A stretch of 36,794 nucleotides of DNA from Bacteroidales bacterium (GTDB lineage: Bacteria > Bacteroidota > Bacteroidia > Bacteroidales > UBA932). The notes under the pieces were generated by a model that saw nothing but the letters and a program-made list of their open reading frames with translations, was not told the DNA's origin and ran no database searches. The stretch is taken from positions 1-36,794 of the forward strand of contig JAFZWV010000028.1 of assembly GCA_017617035.1 (NCBI GenBank), given 5' to 3'. Positions 19,685 through 27,374 of this stretch are shown here, piece by piece; positions within the stretch are counted from its first letter, which is position 1; every line of letters begins with the position of its first letter. A program made the position numbers and the translations under genes.

Positions 19685-21340
19685 ATGAAAGCAAGAGTAT
19701 TATTCGCAGCTTTCGCTGCCTTCGCACTGATGGCAGCTTGTACGCCTGATCCTCAGCCGAAACCGGATGAGTTCAAGGCAGCCCTCAATGTTTCCGGTGT
19801 TACCGGTAACACTATCAATGTTCCCGCAGCCGGAAAGGATGTTACCTTCAAGGTTGCAGCTAACATTTCCTGGTCTGTTGCTAACACGGCAGCTTGGATT
19901 ACCGTCGAGCCGGCTTCCAACGAGAACGCAAACAAGGAGACCGTCGAGACTACTGTTACCGTTAAGGTCGCAGCAAACGAATCTGAGGAAGCCCGTGAGG
20001 CAGCTCTCACCATCTCCGCTGATGGTATCGACCCCGTCGCCGTTACCGTAAAGCAGGCTGGTGTCGAGAAGCCTGAGGTCATCCTCGAGGTTTTCGACGT
20101 CGATGCATTTGAGGCTATCGCAGACTTCGCTCTCGAACTGCCCGGCATGAACGCCGCTGCATCTTTCACCATCCACGCTACCGCAAGCTGGGCAGCTACC
20201 ACTCCCGAGTGGCTCACCATCGAACCCGCATCTTGGGAGTTCGACGGCGAGAATGACCTCGTGAACGTAAGCGTTGTTGCTACCGCAGCTGAGGCTGCCC
20301 GTACCGGTGAGCTTAAGCTCGCTGCCGACGGCAAGGAGCTCGCAATCGCTGTCAGCCAGGCCGCTGCACCTACCATTGGTATCGCCGCTGCCGAGGCTGA
20401 TTATCCTTACAGCCAAATTGCCTTCACAATCACTCCTGCTGCCGAGTCAGACTGGTATGCCTACATCTATGCCCCTAAGGCTACAGCAGATCAGATGGGT
20501 GTCCAGGGTCTTTGCGACTACATGCTTACCAACCGTAACAAGTATCTTGCTAGCTACAGCGCAGAGGTTATCCTCAATGCTCTTTGCTATCAGGGAGCTA
20601 ATACCTATGTAGAGAGCGACATGAAGGAGCAGACTACTTACACCGTAGTCGCTTGTGGTCTTGCTTACGATGAGGCTAACAATGTCTTCGTTCAGTCAAC
20701 GCTTGGCGCATCTGTTGAGATTACCACCACCACTGCTCCTGTCGCAAGCGAGGCTTACCTTGCATTCCTTGGCGACTTCAAGGGTACCGTTTATGATTAC
20801 TTCGGAAAGGCGGATGCAGACTTCACCTTCACAATCGAGCCTTTCGGTATCAATGAGACTTACCTCGTCGGTTCAGCTGACGACATCATTTCTCCTGTCG
20901 GATCCGATGGCACCTACGATCGCTACGTCGCTTACTTCGATGAGGAGAACAACGCAATTCTCTTCGATGCTGTAACCGAGAGTGATCTTGGCGCATACTG
21001 GAACTTCAACGGTATCGGAACTTGCCAGGTCATCCTCTGCGCATTCTACTATCAGGCAAATGAGGACATCACCTACTGGGGACTCCAGATGGGCTCCGAT
21101 GGCAACACCCTCAGCGCATTCGCATCTCCTGCAGTTCCTGACGGAGACGCACTCCTCTTCGGTGGTAACCTTATCACCGCAGCTGGTGAGGATACCGGCT
21201 ATGCATATGGCTATGGTATCGTTGAGAGCGATTTCGTTCGCGTAGAGGAAGCAGCTTCCGCTCTTTCTGTCAAGAACGACATCGTCGACTGCGCACAGAA
21301 GAACCTCAAGGCCCTCAAGGCTCGCAAGGCTGTCAAGTAA
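19685..21340 (+). CDS. BACON-domain lipoprotein
   Basis: The protein has 551 aa with a lipobox MAAC (Cys19). It contains two BACON-type domains: about residues 30-128 (VTFKVAANISWSVANTAAWI, ending VAVTVKQAG) and about 130-230 (ASFTIHATASWAATTPEWLT, ending LAIAVSQAA). The region from 235 to 551 is an unrecognised domain with many Tyr and acidic residues. BACON domains are common in surface lipoproteins of SusCD loci, where they act as spacers or binders of glycan or mucin. It lies 31 nt behind the protease gene and 12 nt before the PorV-like gene. Amino-acid use is strongly biased to Ala, Glu and Thr. Confidence 0.88.
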   Translation: MKARVLFAAFAAFALMAACTPDPQPKPDEFKAALNVSGVTGNTINVPAAGKDVTFKVAANISWSVANTAAWITVEPASNENANKETVETTVTVKVAANESEEAREAALTISADGIDPVAVTVKQAGVEKPEVILEVFDVDAFEAIADFALELPGMNAAASFTIHATASWAATTPEWLTIEPASWEFDGENDLVNVSVVATAAEAARTGELKLAADGKELAIAVSQAAAPTIGIAAAEADYPYSQIAFTITPAAESDWYAYIYAPKATADQMGVQGLCDYMLTNRNKYLASYSAEVILNALCYQGANTYVESDMKEQTTYTVVACGLAYDEANNVFVQSTLGASVEITTTTAPVASEAYLAFLGDFKGTVYDYFGKADADFTFTIEPFGINETYLVGSADDIISPVGSDGTYDRYVAYFDEENNAILFDAVTESDLGAYWNFNGIGTCQVILCAFYYQANEDITYWGLQMGSDGNTLSAFASPAVPDGDALLFGGNLITAAGEDTGYAYGYGIVESDFVRVEEAASALSVKNDIVDCAQKNLKALKARKAVK

Positions 21341-21352
21341 TTTCTAACGTTG

Positions 21353-22273
21353 ATGTTTCGCAAGAAACTTTCAATTATTCTCGCCCTCGCGCTGATATCT
21401 TCCCAGGTATCAGCGCAGACGAGCGAGGCTCTGCCTTTCGTAAGAATAGGCCATGACGCCTCGCGCGAAGCAATGGCTGGCGCCGGATCCCTTTCCGGCG
21501 CCTCCGCTGCTTGGGCTTCGTATGACAATGCCGCTCTCAGCGTAGAAAGCGCGTCACGCCTTAGCGTCGCCGCCGGTTTTCAGACTTGGGCCCCTACAGG
21601 AGGAAGTTTCCTCAATGCCGGAGCCAGCTATAAGATTGGCGAGCGTCTGGGCGTTACTGCAGGAGTGAGCTACGGAATGGGCCAGCCATACGACGTATAC
21701 TCTGCTACCGGAGTTAAAACAGGTACCTTCACTCCAAGCAATTATATCCTGAATATTGGCGCTGGATATAAAATCCTGCCCTTCCTTTCAGCCGGACTCA
21801 ACCTTCATTCTGCGAAGGAAACTATCGCTGAAGGAGCAAGCCATGGAACCATCTCGGGCGATCTGTTCGTGATGGGTGCTTTCAATGGCGTAAAGGCTGG
21901 TCTGGGACTTCTCTCGCTGGGAACTCCAGTTTATTCGGCTTCCGGCGCGAAGTTCAACCTCCCCTCGTCGGTAAGACTTTCTGGCGCTTATGAGGGCAAG
22001 GCAGGCGAGGTCATCGCTTTCGGGGCTTACGCAGATGCCGACTATTTCCTCTTCAGCGGCGCGCTTACTGCAGCAGCTGGCGTCAGGGCCGAGTATAACG
22101 AAATGGTCCGTGTGATGGCCGGTTACAGCTATGGCAGCGCGGGCGCAATAATCCCTTCCCACGCATCCGTCGGTCTTGGCGGCTCTTTCGCGGGTATAGA
22201 CCTCGATGCCGCAATACTGCTTGGTGGCAGTCTTAGCGGCACTTTCCTGGTTAATCTGGGATACCGATTCTAA
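21353..22273 (+). CDS. PorV/PorQ-like outer membrane beta-barrel protein
   Basis: The protein has 306 aa from ATG 21353 (the TTG one codon upstream was rejected). The signal peptide ends near SQVSAQ. The mature N-terminus (LPFVRIGHDASREAMAGAGSL) resembles PorV/PorQ proteins, which begin with a 'DAR..GMG.A' segment. The rest alternates Gly-rich amphipathic strands and ends in an aromatic residue (LVNLGYRF), as barrel proteins do. PorV-type proteins shuttle T9SS cargo to the surface attachment complex; here the gene is in one operon with a T9SS-domain protease, which supports that role. Its stop codon abuts that of the convergent aldo/keto reductase gene, with no base between them. Confidence 0.8.
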   Translation: MFRKKLSIILALALISSQVSAQTSEALPFVRIGHDASREAMAGAGSLSGASAAWASYDNAALSVESASRLSVAAGFQTWAPTGGSFLNAGASYKIGERLGVTAGVSYGMGQPYDVYSATGVKTGTFTPSNYILNIGAGYKILPFLSAGLNLHSAKETIAEGASHGTISGDLFVMGAFNGVKAGLGLLSLGTPVYSASGAKFNLPSSVRLSGAYEGKAGEVIAFGAYADADYFLFSGALTAAAGVRAEYNEMVRVMAGYSYGSAGAIIPSHASVGLGGSFAGIDLDAAILLGGSLSGTFLVNLGYRF

Positions 22274-23584
22274 TTACAACTTCCCTTGTTTGAGCTGCTC
22301 CACGTATCTATCGATGCGGTGGAGTTCTTCAGGGATGTTTATTTGCTGGGGACAGGCTTCGAGGCAGGTCCCGCATCCGATACAATGGTCGGCCTGGCGT
22401 AGAGTCGGGACGGCTTTATTGTATTCAAGCAGGTACTGCTTGCGAGCCTTAGCATAGTTTTTCTGCTCTGTGCTCACGACGAATGTTCCTTCGCGAACAT
22501 TGTCGTTGTAGAATTTGAATACACCCGGAATATCGATACCATAAGGGCAAGGCATGCAGTACTTGCAGTCGGTACATGGAACCAAGGGATACTCATTCAT
22601 CTTTACCGCCACCTCCTCGAGAAGTTTGAAATCTTCTTCACCCAGAGGTTCGAAATCCAGATAAGTTTCAAGATTGTCCTTGAGGTGCTCCATGTAGGTC
22701 ATGCCACTGAGCACACACAGAACCTTAGGGAAACTGCCGACAAAGCGGAAGGCCCAGGAGGCGATTGATTTCTCGGGCTCGGCGGCCTTGAGCAGGTCGG
22801 CCAGCGGAGCTGGCACAGAAGCAAGCCTGCCGCCGAGCAGGGGCTCCATGATAACGACGGGGATATCCATTTCCGCGAGCCTTTCGTACATGTAGTCGGC
22901 ATTGACATCGCGGGTGGCGTGCTTCCAGTCGTTGTAGTTCATCTGGATCTGGACGAAGTCCCAGTGGTATTTGTCGTGGAGGGCAAGCATTTCATCGAAG
23001 CCTTCCTTCGGGCCGTGGAAGGAGAATCCAAGCTGGCGTATCCGGCCTGCCTGACGCTCTTTTTCAAAAAAATCGACCAACCCAGTGTCTTCGAAACGCT
23101 CCTTGAACTCGTCGTATCCGCTCAGCGAATGGAGAAGGTAGTAATCTATATAATCAGTCTCGAAATTCTCCAGCGACTTCAGGTACAGGTCGCGCCCCTG
23201 CTCAAAAGAATACGGTCCCCTGAAGTTGGAACACTTTGTCGCGACGATATAGCTCTCGCGCGGATAGCGCAGAAGCGCCAGGGCGGTTGCGCGTTCGGAC
23301 TTGCCGCGAAGGTAGACCGGGGCGGTGTCGTAGTAGTTGACGCCATGGGCCATGGCGTAGTCTATCATCTCATCGACCGCTTCCTGGTCGATCTCGCCGT
23401 CTTTCATGGGCCAGCGCATGGCTCCGAAGCCCAGCAGGCTGATGCCGGGGTAGTTCTGGGCCATGTGGTCGGGGCCGAGCGCCTGCTTGTGCAGGGCAGG
23501 CTCGGGGCTTCGGGGTGCGCAGCCCGCCAGACCGGCAGAAGCCGCAGCGAGGCCCGAAATCTTAAGGAAGTCTCTTCTATCCAT
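22274..23584 (-). CDS. Aldo/keto reductase with 4Fe-4S C-terminus and Tat signal
   Basis: The protein has 436 aa. The N-terminus has a twin-arginine motif (DRRDFLKIS) and then a lipobox-like LAGC, so it is probably a Tat-exported lipoprotein. The aldo/keto reductase barrel shows the catalytic set Asp/Tyr in NYYDTAPVY, Lys in IVATKCSN and His in YYLLHSLS. The C-terminal part carries two ferredoxin-like clusters (CTDCKYCMPCPYGIDIP and CIGCGTCLEACPQQINIP), typical of iron-sulfur AKRs of anaerobes. It overlaps the upstream ferredoxin gene by 8 nt and should be its redox partner, although the substrate is unknown. Confidence 0.92.
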   Translation of the reverse strand: MDRRDFLKISGLAAASAGLAGCAPRSPEPALHKQALGPDHMAQNYPGISLLGFGAMRWPMKDGEIDQEAVDEMIDYAMAHGVNYYDTAPVYLRGKSERATALALLRYPRESYIVATKCSNFRGPYSFEQGRDLYLKSLENFETDYIDYYLLHSLSGYDEFKERFEDTGLVDFFEKERQAGRIRQLGFSFHGPKEGFDEMLALHDKYHWDFVQIQMNYNDWKHATRDVNADYMYERLAEMDIPVVIMEPLLGGRLASVPAPLADLLKAAEPEKSIASWAFRFVGSFPKVLCVLSGMTYMEHLKDNLETYLDFEPLGEEDFKLLEEVAVKMNEYPLVPCTDCKYCMPCPYGIDIPGVFKFYNDNVREGTFVVSTEQKNYAKARKQYLLEYNKAVPTLRQADHCIGCGTCLEACPQQINIPEELHRIDRYVEQLKQGKL

Positions 23585-25049
23585 TGTGTCTGACGTGTTG
23601 GGAGCGGCCGTTGACCCTGACCGCGCTTATCGGGCGCACGGGGCAGAGGTTCTCACACGCTCCGCATCCTATGCAAATCTCTTCGTTTACGACCGGTATT
23701 TCGTGGCCATGGCGACCCTTCACCATCCTGATGGCGCCGACGGGGCAATGGCGGACGCAATTGCCGCAGCTGATGCCTTCGTGTTGGAGGCAGTCATGGT
23801 GGTAGACATGGGCTACGCCCCAGCTGACGGTGAGCTTTTCGAACTTCTCGAGCGGCTCGATAGCGCCGGCGGGGCACACGGTCGAGCAGGTATTGCATTC
23901 CGGGCGGCAGTAGCCGTCGGCATAGCTCATGTGCGGCTGAAGCAAATGGCCAAGGTCAGTTGAAGTCTTAAGCACGCCGTTCGGGCAGTTCGACACGCAT
24001 AGCTGGCAGCCGGTACAGCGCTCGTAGAAGCGCTTCACGCTCTCGGCTCCGGGAGGCACCAGCGGTGTCTCTCGCTCCGGGTCCTGCTTCGGAGCGATCG
24101 CCGCCAATCCACCGTGGAGCTGAGCCTTTGCCTCAAGCGAGCCGAGAGCCACTCCTCCCGCCAGCATTGTCGCTTGCGCGATGAAATCGCGTCTTTCGAC
24201 GGCAGATCCCTTCGTCGCTGACGTTTCTCGGGATGACATTGGTGTTGTCATTCCGAGCGAAGCGAAGGAATCTTTCCACGCGAAGCGCAGTTTCACCCCA
24301 CCTTCCTGACAGAGGCCTATGCAGTCGAAGCAGTCCACGCAGCGCGAATGGTCTATGACTTTCCCGCCGTCGATGTCGATGCAGGAGGCCTTGCAGCCGC
24401 GCTCGCAGCTCTTGCAGGCGATACACTTGTCCTTATCGATCTCGATGCGGAACATCGAGATGCGGCTGACCAGGCCGAGAACGGTGCCGACAGGGCAGAT
24501 GTTGGAGCACCATGCGCGTCCGTAGATCCAGCTAAGGATAATAATGCCCACGAAAGTCACTCCGGCTACCACTATGAGCGGCCATGCAGTTACTTTCCCC
24601 AGCGCGAGCGCCACCATCCTGCCGTAGGCGCTGTAGGGTGCCACCAGCAAGACGACGCCCTGGATGCCTGCGGCAATGCAAATGATAATGAGCGCGAGCA
24701 CTCCGTAGCGTACCCACTTTCGCTCCTTATTGTAAGTGAAACGCTTGATAAAAGGTTTGCGACCTTTCAGCGCGAGGCGTTTGCGGGTGAGTTTACCGAG
24801 GGTGTGGCGCAGCCAGATGACTATGTCCTGGAATACGCCCAGCGGGCAGACGGTCGAGCAGTAGATTCGGCCGAAGAGCAGTGTCACGGCGAGTACGCCG
24901 GCAATCACCGCGAAGTTCAGACCCAGCACTGCTGGGAGAAACTGGAGTTTTGCCATCCAGCCCCACCAGTCCGTTCCAATTCCGGTGAACAGCAGCGTAA
25001 TGCCGATCAGGAACACCGCCGCCAGAATAATTCTTATTTTCCTTAGCAT
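23577..25049 (-). CDS. Membrane-bound polyferredoxin (NapH-like plus ferredoxin fusion)
   Basis: The protein has 490 aa; ATG 25049 was chosen over an in-frame ATG 15 nt upstream because of the promoter box at 25054-25061. The N-terminal half is NapH/CcoG-like with four membrane segments (about 6-23, 35-58, 100-125, 135-160) and cysteine motifs YCSTVCPLG and WCSNICPVG, then two 4Fe-4S clusters (CIACKSCERGC, CVDCFDC). A linker holds a palindromic repeat in frame (24204-24273). Then comes a Tat-like hydrophobic segment (VERRDFIAQATMLAGGVALG) and a C-terminal half with four more cysteine groups (CTGCQLCVSNC, CNTCSTVC, CGNCVRHC, CIGCGACENLC). It probably moves electrons across the inner membrane. 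This fused architecture is known in Bacteroidales. Confidence 0.9.
   Translation of the reverse strand: MLRKIRIILAAVFLIGITLLFTGIGTDWWGWMAKLQFLPAVLGLNFAVIAGVLAVTLLFGRIYCSTVCPLGVFQDIVIWLRHTLGKLTRKRLALKGRKPFIKRFTYNKERKWVRYGVLALIIICIAAGIQGVVLLVAPYSAYGRMVALALGKVTAWPLIVVAGVTFVGIIILSWIYGRAWCSNICPVGTVLGLVSRISMFRIEIDKDKCIACKSCERGCKASCIDIDGGKVIDHSRCVDCFDCIGLCQEGGVKLRFAWKDSFASLGMTTPMSSRETSATKGSAVERRDFIAQATMLAGGVALGSLEAKAQLHGGLAAIAPKQDPERETPLVPPGAESVKRFYERCTGCQLCVSNCPNGVLKTSTDLGHLLQPHMSYADGYCRPECNTCSTVCPAGAIEPLEKFEKLTVSWGVAHVYHHDCLQHEGISCGNCVRHCPVGAIRMVKGRHGHEIPVVNEEICIGCGACENLCPVRPISAVRVNGRSQHVRHNG
24204..24273. repeat. Pair of back-to-back palindromic repeats inside a CDS
   Basis: The left unit (24204-24238) runs AGATCCC ... 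GGGATGACA with pairing arms ATCCC/GGGAT, and the right unit (24246-24273) runs TGTCATTCC ... GGAATCT with arms ATTCC/GGAAT; a 7-nt spacer separates them. Both lie in frame in the polyferredoxin gene, read as DSFASLGMTT and PMSSRETSATKG (about residues 259-282), in the linker before the Tat-like segment. The right unit is identical in sequence to 6715-6742. Confidence 0.88.
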
Positions 25050-25053
25050 GTAA

Positions 25054-25061
25054 CAAATATA
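25054..25061 (-). promoter_or_regulatory. -7 box of the polyferredoxin promoter
   Basis: The minus strand reads TATATTTG followed by only 4 nt before ATG 25049. A clear -33 TTTG is missing; the region is occupied by a repeat unit. The transcript would be nearly leaderless. Confidence 0.55.
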
Positions 25062-25067
25062 CACAAA

Positions 25068-25175
25068 AGATTCTTTCGTCGCTAACGCTCCTCAGAATGA
25101 CATAGTGTTGTCATTCCGAGCGAAGCGAAGGAATCTATTTGTCATTTCGACCGAGCGTAGCGAGTGGAGAAATCT
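25068..25175. repeat. Cluster of three palindromic repeat variants
   Basis: Three units of one family stand in a row in the gap between two divergent genes. Unit 1 (25068-25102, reversed) has arms ATTCT/AGAAT. Unit 2 (25109-25136) has arms ATTCC/GGAAT. Unit 3 (25140-25175) has arms ATTTC/GAAAT. All share the TGTCATT start, a GAGCG..AGCGA core and an AATCT end. Units 1 and 2 are back to back with a 6-nt spacer. Confidence 0.9.
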
Positions 25176-25186
25176 CTGCATTTTTG

Positions 25187-25194
25187 TATCTTCG
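25187..25194 (+). promoter_or_regulatory. Candidate -7 box of the thiamine pyrophosphokinase promoter
   Basis: TATCTTCG differs from TAnnTTTG at one base and lies 4 nt before ATG 25199. The same TTCG variant occurs before the nitroreductase gene (28592-28599), and both match the near-leaderless layout of other promoters in this window. Confidence 0.5.
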
Positions 25195-25198
25195 CACT

Positions 25199-25837
25199 AT
25201 GAACGTATTGATTCTTGCGGCGGGAGAGTTTCCGCGAAAAGCCTATCCGAGATACCTTCTTGAAAGCGCAGATACTGTCGTGTGTTGCGACAGCGCCGTG
25301 AAAGCTGCGCTGAGATTTGGAATTAAGCCCGTGGCTGTGGTGGGAGATATGGATTCAGTTCTAAATTTGAAACAATTGGGCTTTTCCGGCGAGATAGTAC
25401 GAATTGAAGAGCAGGACGACAACGACCTCACTAAAGCCATGAAGTATGTGATGGAGAAGTGGCCTGATGTGGAAGAGATCACTATTCTGGGCGCGACGGG
25501 GAAGAGGGAAGCGCATACGCTTGGCAATCTGTCGCTTCTGATGGAGTATGAAAAGCAGTATGGATTTTGGGCGCGCGGAGTCGCCGTCCAGGCAGTGTCC
25601 GACTACTCAACTTCGTTCGTAGTCGGTGACACCTGCTCCCTGGAGCTCGGCGAGGGGCGCGCTGTCTCGCTCTTTACCTGCGATCAGTCTCTCCGAGTTA
25701 AATCCGAAGGTCTTCAGTGGAAGTTGGACGATGTGGTCTTCGACAACTGGTGGAAAGCCACTCTCAACCGCGCCACCGCCGACACCGTCAAGCTGACGTT
25801 CAATCACCCCGCCCCATTACTGATAATCCTTGATTAG
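25199..25837 (+). CDS. thiN: Thiamine pyrophosphokinase
   Basis: The protein has 212 aa, the usual length. It transfers pyrophosphate from ATP to thiamine to make thiamine diphosphate in the cytoplasm. Conserved motifs are CCDSAVKAAL (about residue 30), VVGDMDS (about 49-55), the metal-binding DDNDLTKAMKY (about 75-85) and GATGKREAHTLGNL (about 100-113), followed by a C-terminal beta domain. ATG 25199 was chosen over an upstream ATG because the upstream part lies in repeat DNA and a -7 box sits just before it. The last two bases of its TAG stop codon are the first bases of a palindromic repeat. Confidence 0.93.
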   Translation: MNVLILAAGEFPRKAYPRYLLESADTVVCCDSAVKAALRFGIKPVAVVGDMDSVLNLKQLGFSGEIVRIEEQDDNDLTKAMKYVMEKWPDVEEITILGATGKREAHTLGNLSLLMEYEKQYGFWARGVAVQAVSDYSTSFVVGDTCSLELGEGRAVSLFTCDQSLRVKSEGLQWKLDDVVFDNWWKATLNRATADTVKLTFNHPAPLLIILD

Positions 25838-25964
25838 ATTTCTCCACTCGCTTGCTTCACCCCACCAATTTGCAATTGGCGGGGGCCCCGATCGCTCGGT
25901 CGAAATGACACTTTTTGTCATTCCGAGCGACCCTTCTGTCATTCCGAGCGAAGCGAAGGAATCT
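25836..25964. repeat. Composite palindromic repeat with nested loop insertion
   Basis: The first unit (25836-25910, reversed) has arms AGATTTC/GAAATGACA like the unit at 25140-25175, but its loop carries about 40 extra bases that form their own hairpin (CCACCAATT/AATTGGCGG with one mismatch, 25862-25881). A broken unit (25916-25936) that stops after the GAGCGA core follows, and then a full unit (25937-25964) with arms ATTCC/GGAAT. This fills the gap before the phosphatase gene. Confidence 0.85.
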
Positions 25965-25979
25965 CATAATTATTGAAAT

Positions 25980-27251
25980 ATGAAGAGAATAAGCATTTTG
26001 TTTGCGCTTCTGGCAGTATGCGTACTGTCGCAGGCCCAGCCGCATCGTAGCGAAGCTGCCGTGAAGGCCCTTATGGAGGACAACACCCGCGCGGCGAACA
26101 ACCACAACTCCTACGAATTCTTCCCGATCAGCGACACTCCCGCGCCGAAAGGCTACAAGCCGTTCTACATCAGCCACTACGGACGTCATGGTTCGCGCTC
26201 TTCCTGGGGCGGATCTTCCTATGAGTATGTAATCGACGTGCTCTCGAAGGCTAAGGAGTGCGGCATGCTCACCCCCGGCGGTGATTCGCTGCTCGTCGCA
26301 GCCCGCAAGGTCCTCGCTTCCTACAACGGCATGGACGGCCGTCTTACCCCGCGTGGCGCCCGTGAGCATGCCGCCATCGCGAAGCGCATGTACAAGCGCT
26401 ACCCGGCCGTGTTCAAGGGAGCGAAGCGCATACGCGCCGTCTCGAGCACTGTCCCTCGCTGCATCGTGAGTATGAACGCGTTCACAAACTCGCTTGTAAG
26501 CATCAACCCGAAGCTCGACATCAGCCTCGACACCGGCGAGCGCATCATGGAATACATTTCCCCCGACGACAAAAACGCTCGTGATCTCACTAAAGTTGCG
26601 TATGAGGCGGCCAAGGCGGCTATTGCCGATATTCCCGACGACACGCTCGGTGTCCTGAAGACTCTTTTCAAGGACCCTCAGGCCGCAAGGTCGATTGCTC
26701 CGAGCCCCAGGGCGCTCACCGACGCCGTCTTCTACACTGCCGACATAGCCGAGGACTTCGACATCGAGGAGAACCTCTTCCGCTTCCTTCCCTTCGACGC
26801 CATCTACAAGCGCTGGGCGAAAAAGAACATCAGTCTCTACACCGGCCAGTGCAACTCCGTTGAGGGCGGCGCGGCCCGCTGCTTGATTGCAAAGCCCTCG
26901 GTCGACGACATAGTCGCCAAGGCAGACGAAGCAATCGCCGGCGGCCCTTACGCAGCCGACCTTCGCTTTGGCCACGACTATCCGCTCCTCGGGCTCGTCA
27001 GTTATCTGGGAATCGAGGGAGTGGGCGAAAAAATCCCCGCCGAAGAGATATGCGACCGCTGGCTCGGCTTCTGGAATATCCCCATGGCCAGCAACCTGCA
27101 GATAATCTTCTATCGCAATAAGAGGGGAGATGTCCTGGTGAAGTTCCTATACCAGGAACAAGAACGTCTTCTTCGCGGCCTCGAGCCCGTTACCGGCCCC
27201 TACTACCGCTGGGAAGACGTCAAAGCTAACATCGAAGGCTATAAGCGCTAG
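25980..27251 (+). CDS. Histidine-acid phosphatase (MINPP/phytase-like), exported
   Basis: The protein has 423 aa with a signal peptide (about 1-19, ending LSQAQ). The branch 2 histidine phosphatase motif RHGSR is at about residues 67-71 (YISHYGRHGSRSSW), with the catalytic His, and the second active-site HD pair is at about residue 330 (RFGHDYPLLG). The overall pattern fits multiple inositol polyphosphate phosphatase-like enzymes of Bacteroidales, which release phosphate from phytate or other phosphoesters in the periplasm or at the cell surface. The exact substrate is inferred. It starts 15 nt after a palindromic repeat. A weak -7-like TAATTATTG (25967-25975) sits 4 nt before the ATG. Confidence 0.88.
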   Translation: MKRISILFALLAVCVLSQAQPHRSEAAVKALMEDNTRAANNHNSYEFFPISDTPAPKGYKPFYISHYGRHGSRSSWGGSSYEYVIDVLSKAKECGMLTPGGDSLLVAARKVLASYNGMDGRLTPRGAREHAAIAKRMYKRYPAVFKGAKRIRAVSSTVPRCIVSMNAFTNSLVSINPKLDISLDTGERIMEYISPDDKNARDLTKVAYEAAKAAIADIPDDTLGVLKTLFKDPQAARSIAPSPRALTDAVFYTADIAEDFDIEENLFRFLPFDAIYKRWAKKNISLYTGQCNSVEGGAARCLIAKPSVDDIVAKADEAIAGGPYAADLRFGHDYPLLGLVSYLGIEGVGEKIPAEEICDRWLGFWNIPMASNLQIIFYRNKRGDVLVKFLYQEQERLLRGLEPVTGPYYRWEDVKANIEGYKR

Positions 27252-27277
27252 TTTTTCGGACCGAAAAAAATTTTTTT
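27252..27277 (+). terminator. Terminator after the phosphatase gene
   Basis: The arms TTTTTCG/CGAAAAA (27252-27258/27262-27268) form a short AT-rich stem with a 3-nt loop, followed by a run of seven T (27271-27277). It is right after the phosphatase stop codon. Confidence 0.6.
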
Positions 27278-27282
27278 CTACG

Positions 27283-27317
27283 ATTCTTCGTCACTTGCCG
27301 ACTAAGTGACGAAGAAT
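27283..27317. promoter_or_regulatory. 14-bp inverted repeat upstream of hicAB (possible operator)
   Basis: ATTCTTCGTCACTT (27283-27296) and AAGTGACGAAGAAT (27304-27317) are perfect reverse complements with a 7-nt spacer. The site ends 24 bp before the -33 box of hicA. HicB proteins with a C-terminal DNA-binding domain usually repress their own promoter, so this is a plausible operator. As RNA it would also be a stable hairpin, so a second terminator function cannot be excluded. Confidence 0.6.
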
Positions 27318-27340
27318 TGCCTTATTATCGTGCAAAAGTA

Positions 27341-27371
27341 TTTGTTAATAATAGAAAAAATTCTACTTTTG
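27341..27371 (+). promoter_or_regulatory. hicAB promoter
   Basis: TTTG (27341-27344), a 19-bp spacer and TACTTTTG (27364-27371, TAnnTTTG) form a full Bacteroidota promoter. Only 3 nt separate it from the hicA ATG, so the hicA mRNA is probably leaderless. Confidence 0.8.
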
Positions 27372-27374
27372 CAG

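Noticed and set aside
24140-24190. Separate gene start at the Tat-like segment in the polyferredoxin
   Set aside because: No start codon stands just before VERRDF and the frame is continuous; fused versions of this protein are known in Bacteroidales.
25050-25198. TPP riboswitch before thiN
   Set aside because: The gap is filled by palindromic repeats and a promoter box; no conserved THI-box sequence (CUGAGA, ACCUGA) is seen.
25857-26975. 372-codon minus-strand reading frame
   Set aside because: It is antisense to the histidine phosphatase with its RHG and HD motifs, and it crosses repeat DNA.
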